In this document: one piece after another, positions 15,952 to 25,009 of the stretch | Position numbering within the stretch: the stretch's first letter is position 1 | Layout: each line of letters starts with the position of its first letter | NCBI RefSeq assembly: GCF_000484635.1 | Contig: NZ_AXVM01000005.1 | Coordinates: 1-64,000 of the forward strand | Origin: Comamonas badia DSM 17552 | GTDB lineage: Bacteria; Pseudomonadota; Gammaproteobacteria; Burkholderiales; Burkholderiaceae_C | Length of the DNA stretch: 64,000 nucleotides | Direction of reading: 5' to 3' | Notes under the pieces: model-generated | Databases searched by the model: none | Seen by the model: the letters and a program-made list of their open reading frames with translations, nothing else | Told to the model about the DNA's origin: nothing | Made by a program: the position numbers and the translations under genes

Positions 15952-16596
15952 ATGCCAAACCAGACCGCTCCATCACGTTCCTCCGCGCACCGCGCGGTGG
16001 GCCGCCCTGCGCACAAGGGGCAACAGACCAAGGCGATGATCGTCGATGCGGCGCTGCAGCTCGCCAGCCAGATCGGGCTGGAAGGGCTTTCCATAGGTGC
16101 GGTGGCGGATGAGACGGGCATGAGCAAATCGGGCGTGTTCGCCCATTTCGGCTCGCGCGAAGAACTGCAGATTTCCGTCGTGCACGAATACCACCAGCGC
16201 TTCGAGCAGGAGGTGTTCTACCCCGCGATGCAGGAAGAGCGCGGCCTGCCGCGGCTGAAGGCGCTGTTTGACCGCTGGATGCAGCGCACCTCGGTGGAGA
16301 TCGATTCGGGCTGCATCTACATCAGCGGCGCGGCGGAGTTCGACGACCGCCCCGGCCCGGTACGCGAGGCCCTGGCCGGTTCGGTGCGCACCTGGCTGGC
16401 GGCGATGCGCCGCGCCATCGCGCAGTGCAAGGAATGCGGGCAGCTGCGCGCCGACACCGATGAAGAACAGGTGCTGTTCAGCATTCACGGAATGATTCTG
16501 GCGCTGCACTACGAGGCGCGCTTCCTGCAGACCCCCGGATCGCTGGAGCGTGCGCACCGGGGCTTCGACAACATCCTCACGCGCTACGCCGCCTGA
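15952..16596 (+). CDS. TetR/AcrR-family regulator of the first beta-oxidation operon
   Basis: The protein has 214 residues. The helix-turn-helix lies at about residues 45-65 (IGAVADETGMSKSGVFAHFG), within a standard TetR N-terminal domain. The C-terminal ligand domain contains DSGCIYISGAAEFDDRPGPV, similar to TetR proteins located beside acyl-CoA dehydrogenase genes. It lies 38 bases upstream of the acyl-CoA dehydrogenase gene, so acyl-CoA-responsive repression of the operon is the likely role. Palindromes immediately upstream suggest autoregulation. Confidence 0.87.
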   Translation: MPNQTAPSRSSAHRAVGRPAHKGQQTKAMIVDAALQLASQIGLEGLSIGAVADETGMSKSGVFAHFGSREELQISVVHEYHQRFEQEVFYPAMQEERGLPRLKALFDRWMQRTSVEIDSGCIYISGAAEFDDRPGPVREALAGSVRTWLAAMRRAIAQCKECGQLRADTDEEQVLFSIHGMILALHYEARFLQTPGSLERAHRGFDNILTRYAA

Positions 16597-16634
16597 GGTT
16601 TTTCTTTTCATCCATTCAACACAGGAGCCCATCC

Positions 16635-18431
16635 ATGCCCAGCTACACCCCACCCCTGCGCGACATGCAGTTCGTGATGCATGAGGTGTTCAACGCGAGC
16701 GACGAATTCAAGGCCATGCCGCGCTATGCGGAGGTGGATGCGGACACCATCAATGCGGTGCTGGAAGAGGCCGGCAAATTCGCCGCCGAAGTGACCTTCC
16801 CGCTCAACATCAGCGGCGACGGCGAGGGCTGCCAGCTCGACCAGACCACGCACGAGGTGACGCCGCCCAAGGGCTTCAAAGAGGCCTATCGGCAGTATGT
16901 GGAAGGCGGCTGGCCCGCGCTGTCGTGCGAGACGGAATACGGCGGCCAGGGCCTGCCGTTCGTGGTGAACCAGTGCCTGTACGAGATGCTCAACAGCGCC
17001 AACCAGGCCTGGACCATGTACCCCGGCCTCTCGCACGGCGCCTATGAAGCTCTGCACGCGCATGGCACGGAGGAGCAGAAGAAGACCTATCTGCCCAAGC
17101 TCACCAGCGGCGAGTGGACCGGCACCATGTGCCTGACCGAGCCGCATTGCGGCACCGACCTGGGCCTGCTGCGCACCAAGGCCGAGCCCTTGCCCGATGG
17201 CAGCTACAGGATCACCGGCAACAAGATCTTCATCAGCGCGGGCGAGCATGATTTCACCAGCAACATCGTGCACCTGGTGCTGGCGCGCCTGCCCGATGCG
17301 CCCAAGGGCAGCAAGGGCATCAGCCTGTTCGTTGTGCCCAAATTTGTGGTGAAGCCCGATGGTTCTTTGGGCGAGCGCAACCCGGTGTTCTGCACCGCGC
17401 TGGAGCACAAGATGGGCATCCACGGCAACGCCACCTGCGCGATCAGCCTGGATGGCGCGGTAGGCACCCTGGTGGGCGAGCCCAACAAAGGCCTGGCGGC
17501 GATGTTCGTGATGATGAACGCGGCGCGCCTGGGCGTGGGCAACCAGTCGCTGGGCCTCACGGAGGTGGCCTTCCAGAATGCGCTGGCCTACGCCAAGGAC
17601 CGCCTGCAGATGCGCAGCCTCTCGGGCAAGAAGGCCAAGGACAAGGAGGCCGACCCCATCATCGTGCACCCCGACGTGCGCAAGATGCTGCTCACCGCCC
17701 GCGCATATGCCGACGGCGGCCGGGCGCTGCAGGTGTTCTGCGCGCTGCTGCTGGACAAGGCGCACCACCACCCCGATGAAAAAGTGCGCAAGGAGAGCGA
17801 TGACCTGGTGGCCTTGCTCACGCCCATCGTCAAGGCCTTCATCACCGACAACGGCTTTGCTGCGACCAACGCCTGCATGCAGGTCTTCGGCGGCCACGGC
17901 TACATCAAGGAATGGGGCATGGAGCAGTTCGTGCGCGATGCCCGCATCAACCTGATCTACGAGGGCACGAACACCGTGCAGTCGCTCGATCTGCTGGGCC
18001 GCAAGGTGCTGGGCGATCAGGGCGCGGTGCTGAAGAAACTGGGCAAACTCGTCGGCCAGCTGGTGCAGGAAGAGGGCGTGAACGAGGCCATGGCCGAGTT
18101 CATCAACCCGATCGCTATCCTGGGCGAGCAGATGACCAAATTCACCACCGAGATCGGCTTCAAGGGCTTTCAGAACCCCGACGAGGTGGGCGCCGCCGCC
18201 GTGGACTACCTGCGCGTGGCGGGGCACCTAGTGTTTGGCTACATGTTCGCGCGCATGGCGCAGGTGGCGCTGCGCAAGATTGCGGCGGGCGACACCGACC
18301 CGTTCTACACCGCCAAGCTGCAGACGGCGCGTTTTTACTTCGCCAAGCTCTTCCCCGAGATCCATTCGCTGATGCGCACCGCGCGTGCGGGCGGCAAATC
18401 GCTGATGGATACGGATGCGGTGCTGGCTTGA
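16635..18431 (+). CDS. Acyl-CoA dehydrogenase, large DmdC-like form
   Basis: This flavoprotein has 598 residues, about 200 longer than ordinary acyl-CoA dehydrogenases, with the extra C-terminal domain of the DmdC/AcdH type. The FAD-binding motif is MCLTEPHCGTDLG, and the canonical catalytic Glu is present in LIYEGTNTVQS. The C-terminal domain follows from about residue 460. It should oxidise a straight-chain or 3-methylthiopropionyl-like acyl-CoA to the enoyl-CoA. AGGAG precedes the ATG. It heads an operon with the FadN-like and thiolase genes, which favours fatty-acid beta-oxidation. Confidence 0.92.
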   Translation: MPSYTPPLRDMQFVMHEVFNASDEFKAMPRYAEVDADTINAVLEEAGKFAAEVTFPLNISGDGEGCQLDQTTHEVTPPKGFKEAYRQYVEGGWPALSCETEYGGQGLPFVVNQCLYEMLNSANQAWTMYPGLSHGAYEALHAHGTEEQKKTYLPKLTSGEWTGTMCLTEPHCGTDLGLLRTKAEPLPDGSYRITGNKIFISAGEHDFTSNIVHLVLARLPDAPKGSKGISLFVVPKFVVKPDGSLGERNPVFCTALEHKMGIHGNATCAISLDGAVGTLVGEPNKGLAAMFVMMNAARLGVGNQSLGLTEVAFQNALAYAKDRLQMRSLSGKKAKDKEADPIIVHPDVRKMLLTARAYADGGRALQVFCALLLDKAHHHPDEKVRKESDDLVALLTPIVKAFITDNGFAATNACMQVFGGHGYIKEWGMEQFVRDARINLIYEGTNTVQSLDLLGRKVLGDQGAVLKKLGKLVGQLVQEEGVNEAMAEFINPIAILGEQMTKFTTEIGFKGFQNPDEVGAAAVDYLRVAGHLVFGYMFARMAQVALRKIAAGDTDPFYTAKLQTARFYFAKLFPEIHSLMRTARAGGKSLMDTDAVLA

Positions 18432-18440
18432 GTGGAGCTA

Positions 18441-18497
18441 TTCGCGGCTGAAGCCGCTCCCACAAATGGTGGATGTAGGAGCGGCTTCAGCCGCGAA
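18441..18497. repeat. REP-like repeat A, inverted pair
   Basis: Two inverted units separated by a short spacer, directly after the acyl-CoA dehydrogenase stop and 27 bases before the DUF2147 gene. It could stabilise the upstream part of the transcript. Confidence 0.9.
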
Positions 18498-18524
18498 TTT
18501 TGAAAAAATATCAACGGAGACCTT

Positions 18525-18953
18525 ATGTACAAAGCGCTGGCAGCTCTCTTTGCAATAGCAATCGCCGCCCCGGCATGGGCGCAGATGACCCCCGTGGGCA
18601 CCTGGAACAGCATTGACGACAAGACCAACCAGCCCAAGGCCGAAATTCAGATCGTGGACAACGCCGGGGCCCTGAGCGGCAAGATTCTCAAGACGCTCAA
18701 GCCCGACGCCAAACCCACTTGCACCGAATGCACGGACGACCGCAAGGACAAGCCCATCGCGGGCCTGGAGATCATCCGCGGCGGCACGCAGGCCGAAAGC
18801 GGTGATGTGTGGGAAGGCGGCAAGATTCTCGACCCGGAAAACGGCAAGGAATACCGCGCCACCTTCACGCCGATCGAAGGCGGCAAGCAACTGCAGGTGC
18901 GGGGTTTCATCGGCCCGTTCTTCCGCACGCAGGTGTGGAAGCGGGTGCAGTAA
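18525..18953 (+). CDS. Exported DUF2147 protein
   Basis: The protein has 142 residues with an N-terminal signal peptide ending AAPAWAQ, then the DUF2147 pattern: PVGTWNSIDDKTNQPKAEIQ, ALSGKILK, a CTECTD pair of cysteines near residue 65, EGGKILDPENGKEYRA, LQVRGFIGPFFRTQVWKR. DUF2147 proteins form small periplasmic lipocalin-like barrels of unknown ligand. It lies between two beta-oxidation genes and is probably co-transcribed, so a role in handling hydrophobic acids or envelope adaptation is conceivable but unproven. Confidence 0.88.
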   Translation: MYKALAALFAIAIAAPAWAQMTPVGTWNSIDDKTNQPKAEIQIVDNAGALSGKILKTLKPDAKPTCTECTDDRKDKPIAGLEIIRGGTQAESGDVWEGGKILDPENGKEYRATFTPIEGGKQLQVRGFIGPFFRTQVWKRVQ

Positions 18954-18959
18954 GCGCAT

Positions 18960-19051
18960 CTCTCCCTCCCCCTCTGGGGGAGGGCAGGGGTGGGGGCCAG
19001 CGCGGCATGTTGCGAGCCCCCATCCCCGCCTTCCCCCGAAGGGGGAAGGAG
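18960..19051. repeat. Type B repeat pair
   Basis: TCCCTCCCCCTCTGGGGGAG then GGCAGGGGTGGGGGC, followed after about 30 bases by the inverted counterpart CCCCCATCCCCGCCTTCCCC then CGAAGGGGGAAGGAG. Each half forms its own hairpin and the halves are mutually complementary. Confidence 0.85.
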
Positions 19052-19076
19052 CCTGAAAACCGAATTTGGAAGTGCC

Positions 19077-21497
19077 ATGACCCGATTCAACGTGAAAAAA
19101 GTCGCCGTGCTCGGCGCGGGCGTGATGGGTGCGCAGATTGCCGCCCACCTCGTCAATGTGAAGGTGCCGGTCATCCTGTTTGACCTGCCCGCCAAAGAGG
19201 GGCCCAAGAGCGGCATTGCGCTGGGTGCCATCGCCAACCTGAAGAAGCTCAAGCCCTCGCCGATCGGCGTGGCCGTTGACGCAGACCTGATCCAGCCCGC
19301 GAACTACGAGGAGCACATGGCGCTGCTTGCCGACTGCGATCTGGTGATCGAGGCGATCGCCGAGCGCATGGACTGGAAGCAGGACCTCTACCACAAGATC
19401 GCGCCGCATGTGGCGGATCACGCGCTGCTGGCGTCCAACACCTCGGGCCTGTCGATCACCAAGCTCTCGGAAGCCTTGCCCGAGCAGCTGCGCCCGCGCT
19501 TTTGCGGCATCCACTTCTTCAACCCGCCGCGCTACATGCCGCTGGTGGAGCTGATCAAGACGCCGACGACCGAGCCGCAGGTACTCGACCACCTCGAAGC
19601 CTTTGTCACCAGCGGCCTGGGCAAGGGTGTGGTGCGCGCCAAGGACACGCCCAACTTCGTCGCCAACCGCATCGGCATCGCGGGCATCCTCTCGACCCTG
19701 CAGGAAGTTGAAAAATACGGCCTGACGTTCGACGTGGTGGACGACCTCACGGGCAAGAAGCTCGGCCGTGCATCGAGCGGCACTTTCCGCACCGCCGACG
19801 TGGTGGGCCTGGACACGCTTGCGCACGTCATCAAGACCATGCAGGACAACCTGAGCCTCGCGACCGACCCGTTCTACGACAGCTTCAAGACGCCCGCGGT
19901 GCTGGCCAAGCTGATTGAGCTGGGAAATCTGGGCCAGAAGACCAAGGCGGGCTTCTTCAAGAAGGTGGGGCGCGACATCCTGCGCTTTGATCTGGAAAGC
20001 GGTGAATACGTCGCTGCCGGCGCCAAGGCCGACGACGTGTATGCCCGCATGCTCAAGCGCCCGGCAGCCGAGCGTTTGAAGCTGCTGCGCGAGGCGACGG
20101 GTGCCGAGGGCCAGTTCCTCTGGGCGATTCTGCGCAACGGCTTTCACTACGCCGCCGTGCATCTGGCCGACATCGCCGAGACCGCGCGCGACGTGGATCA
20201 GGCGATGCGCTGGGGCTTTGGCATGAAGCAGGGGCCGTTCGAGCTCTGGCAGGAAGCCGGCTGGGCCGAAGTGGCCAGAATGGTGCAGGAAGACATAGAC
20301 GCCGGCAAGGCGCTGTGCAAGACGCCGCTGCCCGACTGGGTCTTCAAGGGCCCGGTGGCGGATGCCGGTGGCGTGCACACCGCGCAGGGTTCGTGGAGCC
20401 CGTCTGCTGGCAAATTCGTAGCGCGTCGCGCGCTGCCCGTCTACGCAAGGCAGTATTTCCCTGAAAAACTGCTGGGCGAGGACAACCTGCCCGATTGGCG
20501 CGTGGCGGGCACCACGATCAGCGAGGGCGACGGCGTGCGCGTCTGGACGCTGGACCAGAACTGCGCCGATGAAGACCGGGTGCTGATCGCCTCGATCAAA
20601 AGCAAGATGCACGCGATCAGCCCGGCGGTGATCGAGGAACTGGGCGAGGCGCTGCAATTGGCCGAGCGCGAATACGCCGGCATGGTGATCTGGTCGGGCG
20701 ACGCGCCCTTCAGCGTGGGCGCCGACCTGCAGGCCGCGATGCCGGCCTTCATCGCTGCGGGCATCGATGCCATCGACGGCCTGCAGCAGGAACTGCAGGG
20801 CCTGATGCTGCGCATCCGCTATGCGCAGGTGCCGGTGATTTCGGCCATTCATGGCATGGCGCTGGGCGGGGGCTGTGAGCTCGCGGTGCACAGCGCGCGG
20901 CGCGTGGCGCACATGGAGAGCTACATTGGCCTCGTCGAAGTGGGCGTGGGCCTGGTGCCGGGTGCCGGGGGCCTGACCTACATCGCACGCCGTGCGGCCG
21001 AGAACGCCGCCAGCAGCACCGGCAAGGATTTGCTGCCCTTCCTCACCGAAGGCTTTACCGCTGCCGCCATGGCCAAGGTGGGCACCAGCGCGATCGAGTC
21101 GCGTGCGCTTGGCTACCTGCTCGATTCGGACCTCATCGTGCCGCACAAGGACGAGCTGCTGTTCGTCGCCATCAACGAGGCGCGCTCCATGGCGCGCGGC
21201 GGCTGGCGGGCGCCGCTCAAGCGCAATTTTGCGGTGGCGGGCAGGAGCGGCATCGCCACCATCCGCGGCTCGCTCGTCAACATGCGCGGCGGGGGTTTCA
21301 TCAGCGACCACGACCAGCACATCGCCACCCTGATCGCCGAGGTGGTCTGCGGCGGCGACGTGGACGCGGGCACGCTGGTGAACGAGGAATACCTGATGAG
21401 CCTGGAGCGCAAGGCCTTCTGCGCGCTGATCCAGCATCCGAAGACGCAGGAGCGGATTCTGGGCATGCTCAATACCGGCAAGCCGGTGAGGAATTGA
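19077..21497 (+). CDS. FadN-type 3-hydroxyacyl-CoA dehydrogenase / enoyl-CoA hydratase
   Basis: This 806-residue bifunctional enzyme has the NAD domain first and the crotonase domain last, the FadN order rather than the FadB/FadJ order. The NAD site is VAVLGAGVMGAQIA at residues 8-21; NTSGLSIT and GIHFFNPPRYMPLVE follow. The crotonase part has ALGGGCELAVH near residue 600. It hydrates enoyl-CoA and oxidises the 3-hydroxyacyl-CoA in beta-oxidation. The conserved start is ATG 19077; upstream in-frame codons are repeat sequence. The partner thiolase lies downstream after a DUF559 gene. Confidence 0.93.
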   Translation: MTRFNVKKVAVLGAGVMGAQIAAHLVNVKVPVILFDLPAKEGPKSGIALGAIANLKKLKPSPIGVAVDADLIQPANYEEHMALLADCDLVIEAIAERMDWKQDLYHKIAPHVADHALLASNTSGLSITKLSEALPEQLRPRFCGIHFFNPPRYMPLVELIKTPTTEPQVLDHLEAFVTSGLGKGVVRAKDTPNFVANRIGIAGILSTLQEVEKYGLTFDVVDDLTGKKLGRASSGTFRTADVVGLDTLAHVIKTMQDNLSLATDPFYDSFKTPAVLAKLIELGNLGQKTKAGFFKKVGRDILRFDLESGEYVAAGAKADDVYARMLKRPAAERLKLLREATGAEGQFLWAILRNGFHYAAVHLADIAETARDVDQAMRWGFGMKQGPFELWQEAGWAEVARMVQEDIDAGKALCKTPLPDWVFKGPVADAGGVHTAQGSWSPSAGKFVARRALPVYARQYFPEKLLGEDNLPDWRVAGTTISEGDGVRVWTLDQNCADEDRVLIASIKSKMHAISPAVIEELGEALQLAEREYAGMVIWSGDAPFSVGADLQAAMPAFIAAGIDAIDGLQQELQGLMLRIRYAQVPVISAIHGMALGGGCELAVHSARRVAHMESYIGLVEVGVGLVPGAGGLTYIARRAAENAASSTGKDLLPFLTEGFTAAAMAKVGTSAIESRALGYLLDSDLIVPHKDELLFVAINEARSMARGGWRAPLKRNFAVAGRSGIATIRGSLVNMRGGGFISDHDQHIATLIAEVVCGGDVDAGTLVNEEYLMSLERKAFCALIQHPKTQERILGMLNTGKPVRN

Positions 21498-21507
21498 TGC
21501 GTCTTTG

Positions 21508-21617
21508 CTCCTTCCCCCTCCGGGGGAAGGTTGGGATGGGGGCGCACGGCGCCAAACAGGCCAGGCGGCTTGCCACGCTGGCCCCCACCCCAGCCCTCCC
21601 CCGGGAGGGGAGGGAGC
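21508..21617. repeat. Type B repeat pair, left of the DUF559 gene
   Basis: CTCCTTCCCCCTCCGGGGGA then AGGTTGGGATGGGGGC, and the inverted partner GCCCCCACCCCAGCCCTCCC then CCGGGAGGGGAGGGAGCC, separated by about 40 bases. It begins about ten bases after the FadN-like gene. Confidence 0.85.
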
Positions 21618-21649
21618 CAATACTGCGAGCCGCCATTTTTTGTAGAACG

Positions 21650-22069
21650 ATGCGAAACCAGGCCACACCGCGTGCTTACGCCAATGCCCAGGCATTGCGC
21701 AGCGCCATGACCGACTCGGAGCGCAAGCTCTGGAGCGGCCTGCGCGGCGAGCAGCTCGGCGTGAAATTTCGGCGCCGGCATCCGCTGGGCTCCTACATCG
21801 CGGACTTTGCCTGCCTGGAGCCCAGGTTGATCGTCGAGCTCAATGGCTCGCAGCATCAGGAACAGGCTGGGTACGACGCACGCCGTGATGCGTTTTTTCG
21901 TTTCCAAGGCTTTGACGTGCTGCGCTTTCCGTCCAATACGCCGTTGCTGGAATTGGAAGGCGTGTTGCAGGCTATTGCCGAGCGGCTGGCGGATCTGCAG
22001 CGCCAGCCCCCATCCCCACCTTCCCCCAGAGAGGGGAAGGAGTTGAAGTCACAAGGAGTCAGACCATGA
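21650..22069 (+). CDS. DUF559 endonuclease-fold protein
   Basis: The protein has 139 residues. The DUF559 signature is clear: LRSAMTDSERKLWSGLRGEQ, GVKFRRRHPLGSYIADFAC, LIVELNGSQHQEQAGYDARRD and VLRFPSNTPL. The Glu in ERKLW, the Asp in ADFAC, and the Glu and Gln around ELNGSQH match the catalytic pattern of very-short-patch-repair/PD-(D/E)XK-like nucleases. Its true target is unknown. It interrupts an otherwise continuous fad operon, is flanked on both sides by type B repeats, and its last 20 residues are encoded partly by one (QPPSPPSPREGKE). Its stop overlaps the thiolase ATG. Confidence 0.85.
   Translation: MRNQATPRAYANAQALRSAMTDSERKLWSGLRGEQLGVKFRRRHPLGSYIADFACLEPRLIVELNGSQHQEQAGYDARRDAFFRFQGFDVLRFPSNTPLLELEGVLQAIAERLADLQRQPPSPPSPREGKELKSQGVRP
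22006..22042. repeat. Type B half-repeat inside the end of the DUF559 gene
   Basis: GCCCCCATCCCCACCTTCCC then CCAGAGAGGGGAAGGAG matches the right halves of other type B copies. It codes for residues about 119-131 of the DUF559 protein and ends just upstream of the thiolase ribosome-binding region. Confidence 0.85.
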
Positions 22070-23268
22070 CCAAGCAAATCCAGGACGCCTACATCGTCGC
22101 CGCCACGCGCACGCCGATCGGCAAATCACACAAGGGCTTTTTCCGCAATACGCGGCCCGACGACCTGCTGGCCACCATCCTCCGCGCGGCGCTGGCCCAG
22201 GTGCCCAGCCTCGACCCGGCGGCGGTGGAAGACGTGATCTCCGGCTGCGCCATCCCCGAGGCGCAGCAGGGCCTGAACGTGGCGCGTATTGCCGCCGTGC
22301 TCGCGGGCCTGCCCAAGAGCGTGGGCGGCATCACCGTCAACCGCTTCTGCGCTTCAGGCCTGTCGGCGGTGCAGATGGCGGCCGACCGCATCCGCGTGGG
22401 CGAGGCCGAGGTGATGATCGCCGCGGGCGTGGAGAGCATGAGCATGGTGCCCATGATGGGCAACAGCCCCAGCCTTTCGCCCAACATTTTTGCCAACGGC
22501 GATGAGGACGTGGGCATTGCCTACGGCATGGGCCTGACGGCCGAGAAGGTGGCGCAGCAGTGGAAGGTGACGCGCGAGGCGCAGGATGCCTTTGCGGTGG
22601 AATCCAACCGCCGCGCGGTGGCGGCGCAGCAGGCCGGGCGCTTTGCCAACGAGATCACGCCGATCGAGGTGGTGGCGCGCGGGCTGGACCTGGCGACGGG
22701 CGAGCCCACGAGCGCCACACGCACGGTGAACCTGGACGAAGGCCCGCGCCCCGACACCACCATGGAAGGCCTGGCCAAGCTGCGCACGGTGTTCGCCGCG
22801 CGCGGCACGGTGACGGCGGGCAACAGCAGCCAGACCAGCGACGGCGCGGGCGCCTTGATCCTGGCCAGCGAAGCGGCCGTGAAGCGCTTCAATCTCAAAC
22901 CCCTGGCGCGCTTCGTGAGCTTTGCCAGCCGCGGCGTGCGCCCCGAGATCATGGGCGTGGGGCCGATCGAGGCGATTCCGGCGGCGCTCAAGCTCGCGGG
23001 CCTGAAGCACGAGGACATGGGCTGGATCGAGCTCAATGAGGCCTTTGCCGCGCAGTCGCTCGCCGTCATCCGCACGCTCGGGCTGAACACCGACGTGGTC
23101 AACCCCATGGGCGGCGCGATCGCGCTCGGCCACCCGCTGGGCGCCACGGGCGCGATCCGCTCGGCCACCGTGGTGCATGCGCTGCAGCGCGAGAACCTGA
23201 AGTACGGCATGGTCACGATGTGCGTCGGCATGGGGCAGGGTGCGGCGGGGATTTTCGAGCGCGTTTGA
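22066..23268 (+). CDS. Acetyl-CoA acyltransferase (thiolase)
   Basis: This 400-residue thiolase is of normal length. The nucleophilic Cys is in VNRFCASGLSAVQ (about residue 92), the active-site His in [12 protein letters not shown], and the second Cys in TMCVGMGQGAAGIFE. It cleaves 3-ketoacyl-CoA into acetyl-CoA and a shortened acyl-CoA in the last step of beta-oxidation. It probably partners the FadN-like protein encoded upstream. Its start overlaps the DUF559 stop by four bases, so its translation may depend on that gene. Confidence 0.95.
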   Translation: MTKQIQDAYIVAATRTPIGKSHKGFFRNTRPDDLLATILRAALAQVPSLDPAAVEDVISGCAIPEAQQGLNVARIAAVLAGLPKSVGGITVNRFCASGLSAVQMAADRIRVGEAEVMIAAGVESMSMVPMMGNSPSLSPNIFANGDEDVGIAYGMGLTAEKVAQQWKVTREAQDAFAVESNRRAVAAQQAGRFANEITPIEVVARGLDLATGEPTSATRTVNLDEGPRPDTTMEGLAKLRTVFAARGTVTAGNSSQTSDGAGALILASEAAVKRFNLKPLARFVSFASRGVRPEIMGVGPIEAIPAALKLAGLKHEDMGWIELNEAFAAQSLAVIRTLGLNTDVVNPMGGAIALGHPLGATGAIRSATVVHALQRENLKYGMVTMCVGMGQGAAGIFERV

Positions 23269-23278
23269 TCTTCATCGC

Positions 23279-24175
23279 ATGCAGCAGCAAATCACCCTCA
23301 GCGACAGCGGCGCGCCCATCGCCGTCCAGAGCCATGAGAGCCCGGGCGCGGCGCGCGCGCAGGTGGTCATCGGCAACGCCGTCGGCGTGCACCAGCGCTA
23401 CTACCAGGACTTTGCCGCCTGGCTCGCGCGCCAGGGCTTTCACGCCTGGACCTTCGACTGGCGCGGCCAGGGTGCGTCGCTTGCGGGCAGCCTGCGCGCC
23501 GTGCACCCCACGCTGCAGGACTGGGTGGCCGACTACGAGGCGGTGATCGCCCACGCCAAAGCCTTGATGCCGAGGAAACCCCTGCTGCTCGTCGGCCACA
23601 GCCTGGGCGCGCAGCTACCGGGACTGTTCACGCACCCCGAGCGCGTGGACGGCATGCTGGCCGTGGCGGCAGGCAGCGGCTATTGGCGCGTGAATGCGCC
23701 GCAGTTGCGCAAAAGCATCCTGCCGTTCTGGTATGCCGTGATGCCCGTGGCCACGGCGCTCTGCGGCTACTTCCCCGGCGCGCGGCTGGGCATGGTGGGC
23801 GACCTGCCCGCGAGCATCGCCTGGCAGTGGCGCCGCTGGTGCCTGAACCCGCGGTACGGCATGGGCGCCGAGAACGCGCGCGATGCTTATGCGCGCGTGC
23901 GCTTTCCCATCCACCTGCTGCGCATGCACGACGACGAGATGATGAGCGAGCAGGCCAACCGCGATCTGCTGGCGATGTACCCCGCAAGCAGCCAGCAGAT
24001 ACAGACGCTCACGGCGCAGGATGCGGCGGGCCAGCGCATCGGCCATCTGGGGTTCTTCAAGCCGCGTTTTGAAACCACGCTCTGGCCGCGCGCGGCCACG
24101 GCGCTGAATCGGCTCGCGCAAGTCGCCACCATGACGCCGCTGCAGAGCAATTGCGGGCACACTGCGGCGCCATGA
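23279..24175 (+). CDS. Alpha/beta hydrolase
   Basis: The protein has 298 residues. The nucleophile elbow is LLVGHSLGAQ near residue 106, the early strand FDWRGQGAS supplies the usual post-strand loop, and GHLGFFKP near residue 262 contains the probable catalytic His. There is no signal peptide, so it is cytoplasmic. It lies between thiolase and thioesterase genes and overlaps the latter by four bases, so it may hydrolyse an acyl ester or acyl-CoA by-product. The substrate cannot be assigned. Confidence 0.83.
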   Translation: MQQQITLSDSGAPIAVQSHESPGAARAQVVIGNAVGVHQRYYQDFAAWLARQGFHAWTFDWRGQGASLAGSLRAVHPTLQDWVADYEAVIAHAKALMPRKPLLLVGHSLGAQLPGLFTHPERVDGMLAVAAGSGYWRVNAPQLRKSILPFWYAVMPVATALCGYFPGARLGMVGDLPASIAWQWRRWCLNPRYGMGAENARDAYARVRFPIHLLRMHDDEMMSEQANRDLLAMYPASSQQIQTLTAQDAAGQRIGHLGFFKPRFETTLWPRAATALNRLAQVATMTPLQSNCGHTAAP

Positions 24176-25005
24176 CATCACATACCCACATCCACCCGCT
24201 GGACGATGCGCTGCTGCTGCAGCCCACTGCGCCTGGCGTCTTCACCGGCCGCACCACCGAGCCTTACTGGAACATGGTCGGGCCCTATGGCGGCGTGACG
24301 GCGGCGACGCTGCTGCAGGGCGTGCTGCAGCACCGGGGCCGCCTGGGCGATCCGCTCTCGCTCACCGTGAACTACGCCGGTGCCGTCACCGAGGGCGCGT
24401 TCACCGTACGTGCGCAGGCGGTGCGCACCAACCGCTCCACCCAGCACTGGTGGGTAACGCTCTCGCAGGCCGATGCCGAGGGCGTGGAGCAGGTGGCGAC
24501 GACGGCCACCGTGATCACCGCCGTGCGCCGCGGCACCTGGAGCAGCACGGAAACGCCGATGCCCACCGTGCAAAAACCTGCCGATTACCCGGCGATCGAC
24601 GGCCTGTTTCCCGTGCAGTGGGTGCGCCGCTACGAGATGCGCCCCATCGCAGGGCCGCTGCCCGCGCAGTGGGATGGCGCCGAGCACGACAGCCTCACCC
24701 GGCTCTGGGTGCGCGATACGCCCGCACGCGCGCTGGACTTTGCCGCTCTGGCCGGCATCAGCGACGTGTTCTTTCCGCGCATCTGGCGCAGGCGCGCCAC
24801 GCGCGTGCCCATCGGCACCGTCTCGATGACGGTGTACTTTCACGCCGGTGCCGAGCTGCTGGCGCACACCGGCGGCGGCTACCTGCTGGCGCAGGCGCGC
24901 GCGCAGGAGTTTCGCAACGGCTTTTTCGACCAGACCGCGCAGCTGTGGAACGAGGCGGGCGAGATGCTCGTCACCACGCAGCAGATCGTTTACTACAAGG
25001 AATGA
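24172..25005 (+). CDS. Acyl-CoA thioesterase, double hot-dog (TesB-like)
   Basis: The protein has 277 residues. Features of thioesterase family proteins are WNMVGPYGGVTAATLLQGVL, LTVNYAGAVTEGAFTVRAQ and RSTQHWWVTLSQ in the first half, and a second hot-dog with RLWVRDTPARALDFAALAGI and SMTVYFHA. It should release free acids from acyl-CoA, protecting the CoA pool during beta-oxidation. ATG 24172 overlaps the hydrolase stop. The enoyl-CoA hydratase gene follows after four bases. Confidence 0.85.
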   Translation: MTSHTHIHPLDDALLLQPTAPGVFTGRTTEPYWNMVGPYGGVTAATLLQGVLQHRGRLGDPLSLTVNYAGAVTEGAFTVRAQAVRTNRSTQHWWVTLSQADAEGVEQVATTATVITAVRRGTWSSTETPMPTVQKPADYPAIDGLFPVQWVRRYEMRPIAGPLPAQWDGAEHDSLTRLWVRDTPARALDFAALAGISDVFFPRIWRRRATRVPIGTVSMTVYFHAGAELLAHTGGGYLLAQARAQEFRNGFFDQTAQLWNEAGEMLVTTQQIVYYKE

Positions 25006-25009
25006 CACC

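Noticed and set aside
18438-21695. A 1085-codon minus-strand frame across the FadN-like gene
   Set aside because: Shadow frame, rich in His, Arg, Ala and Gly, with no domain signature; the plus strand encodes a complete known enzyme.
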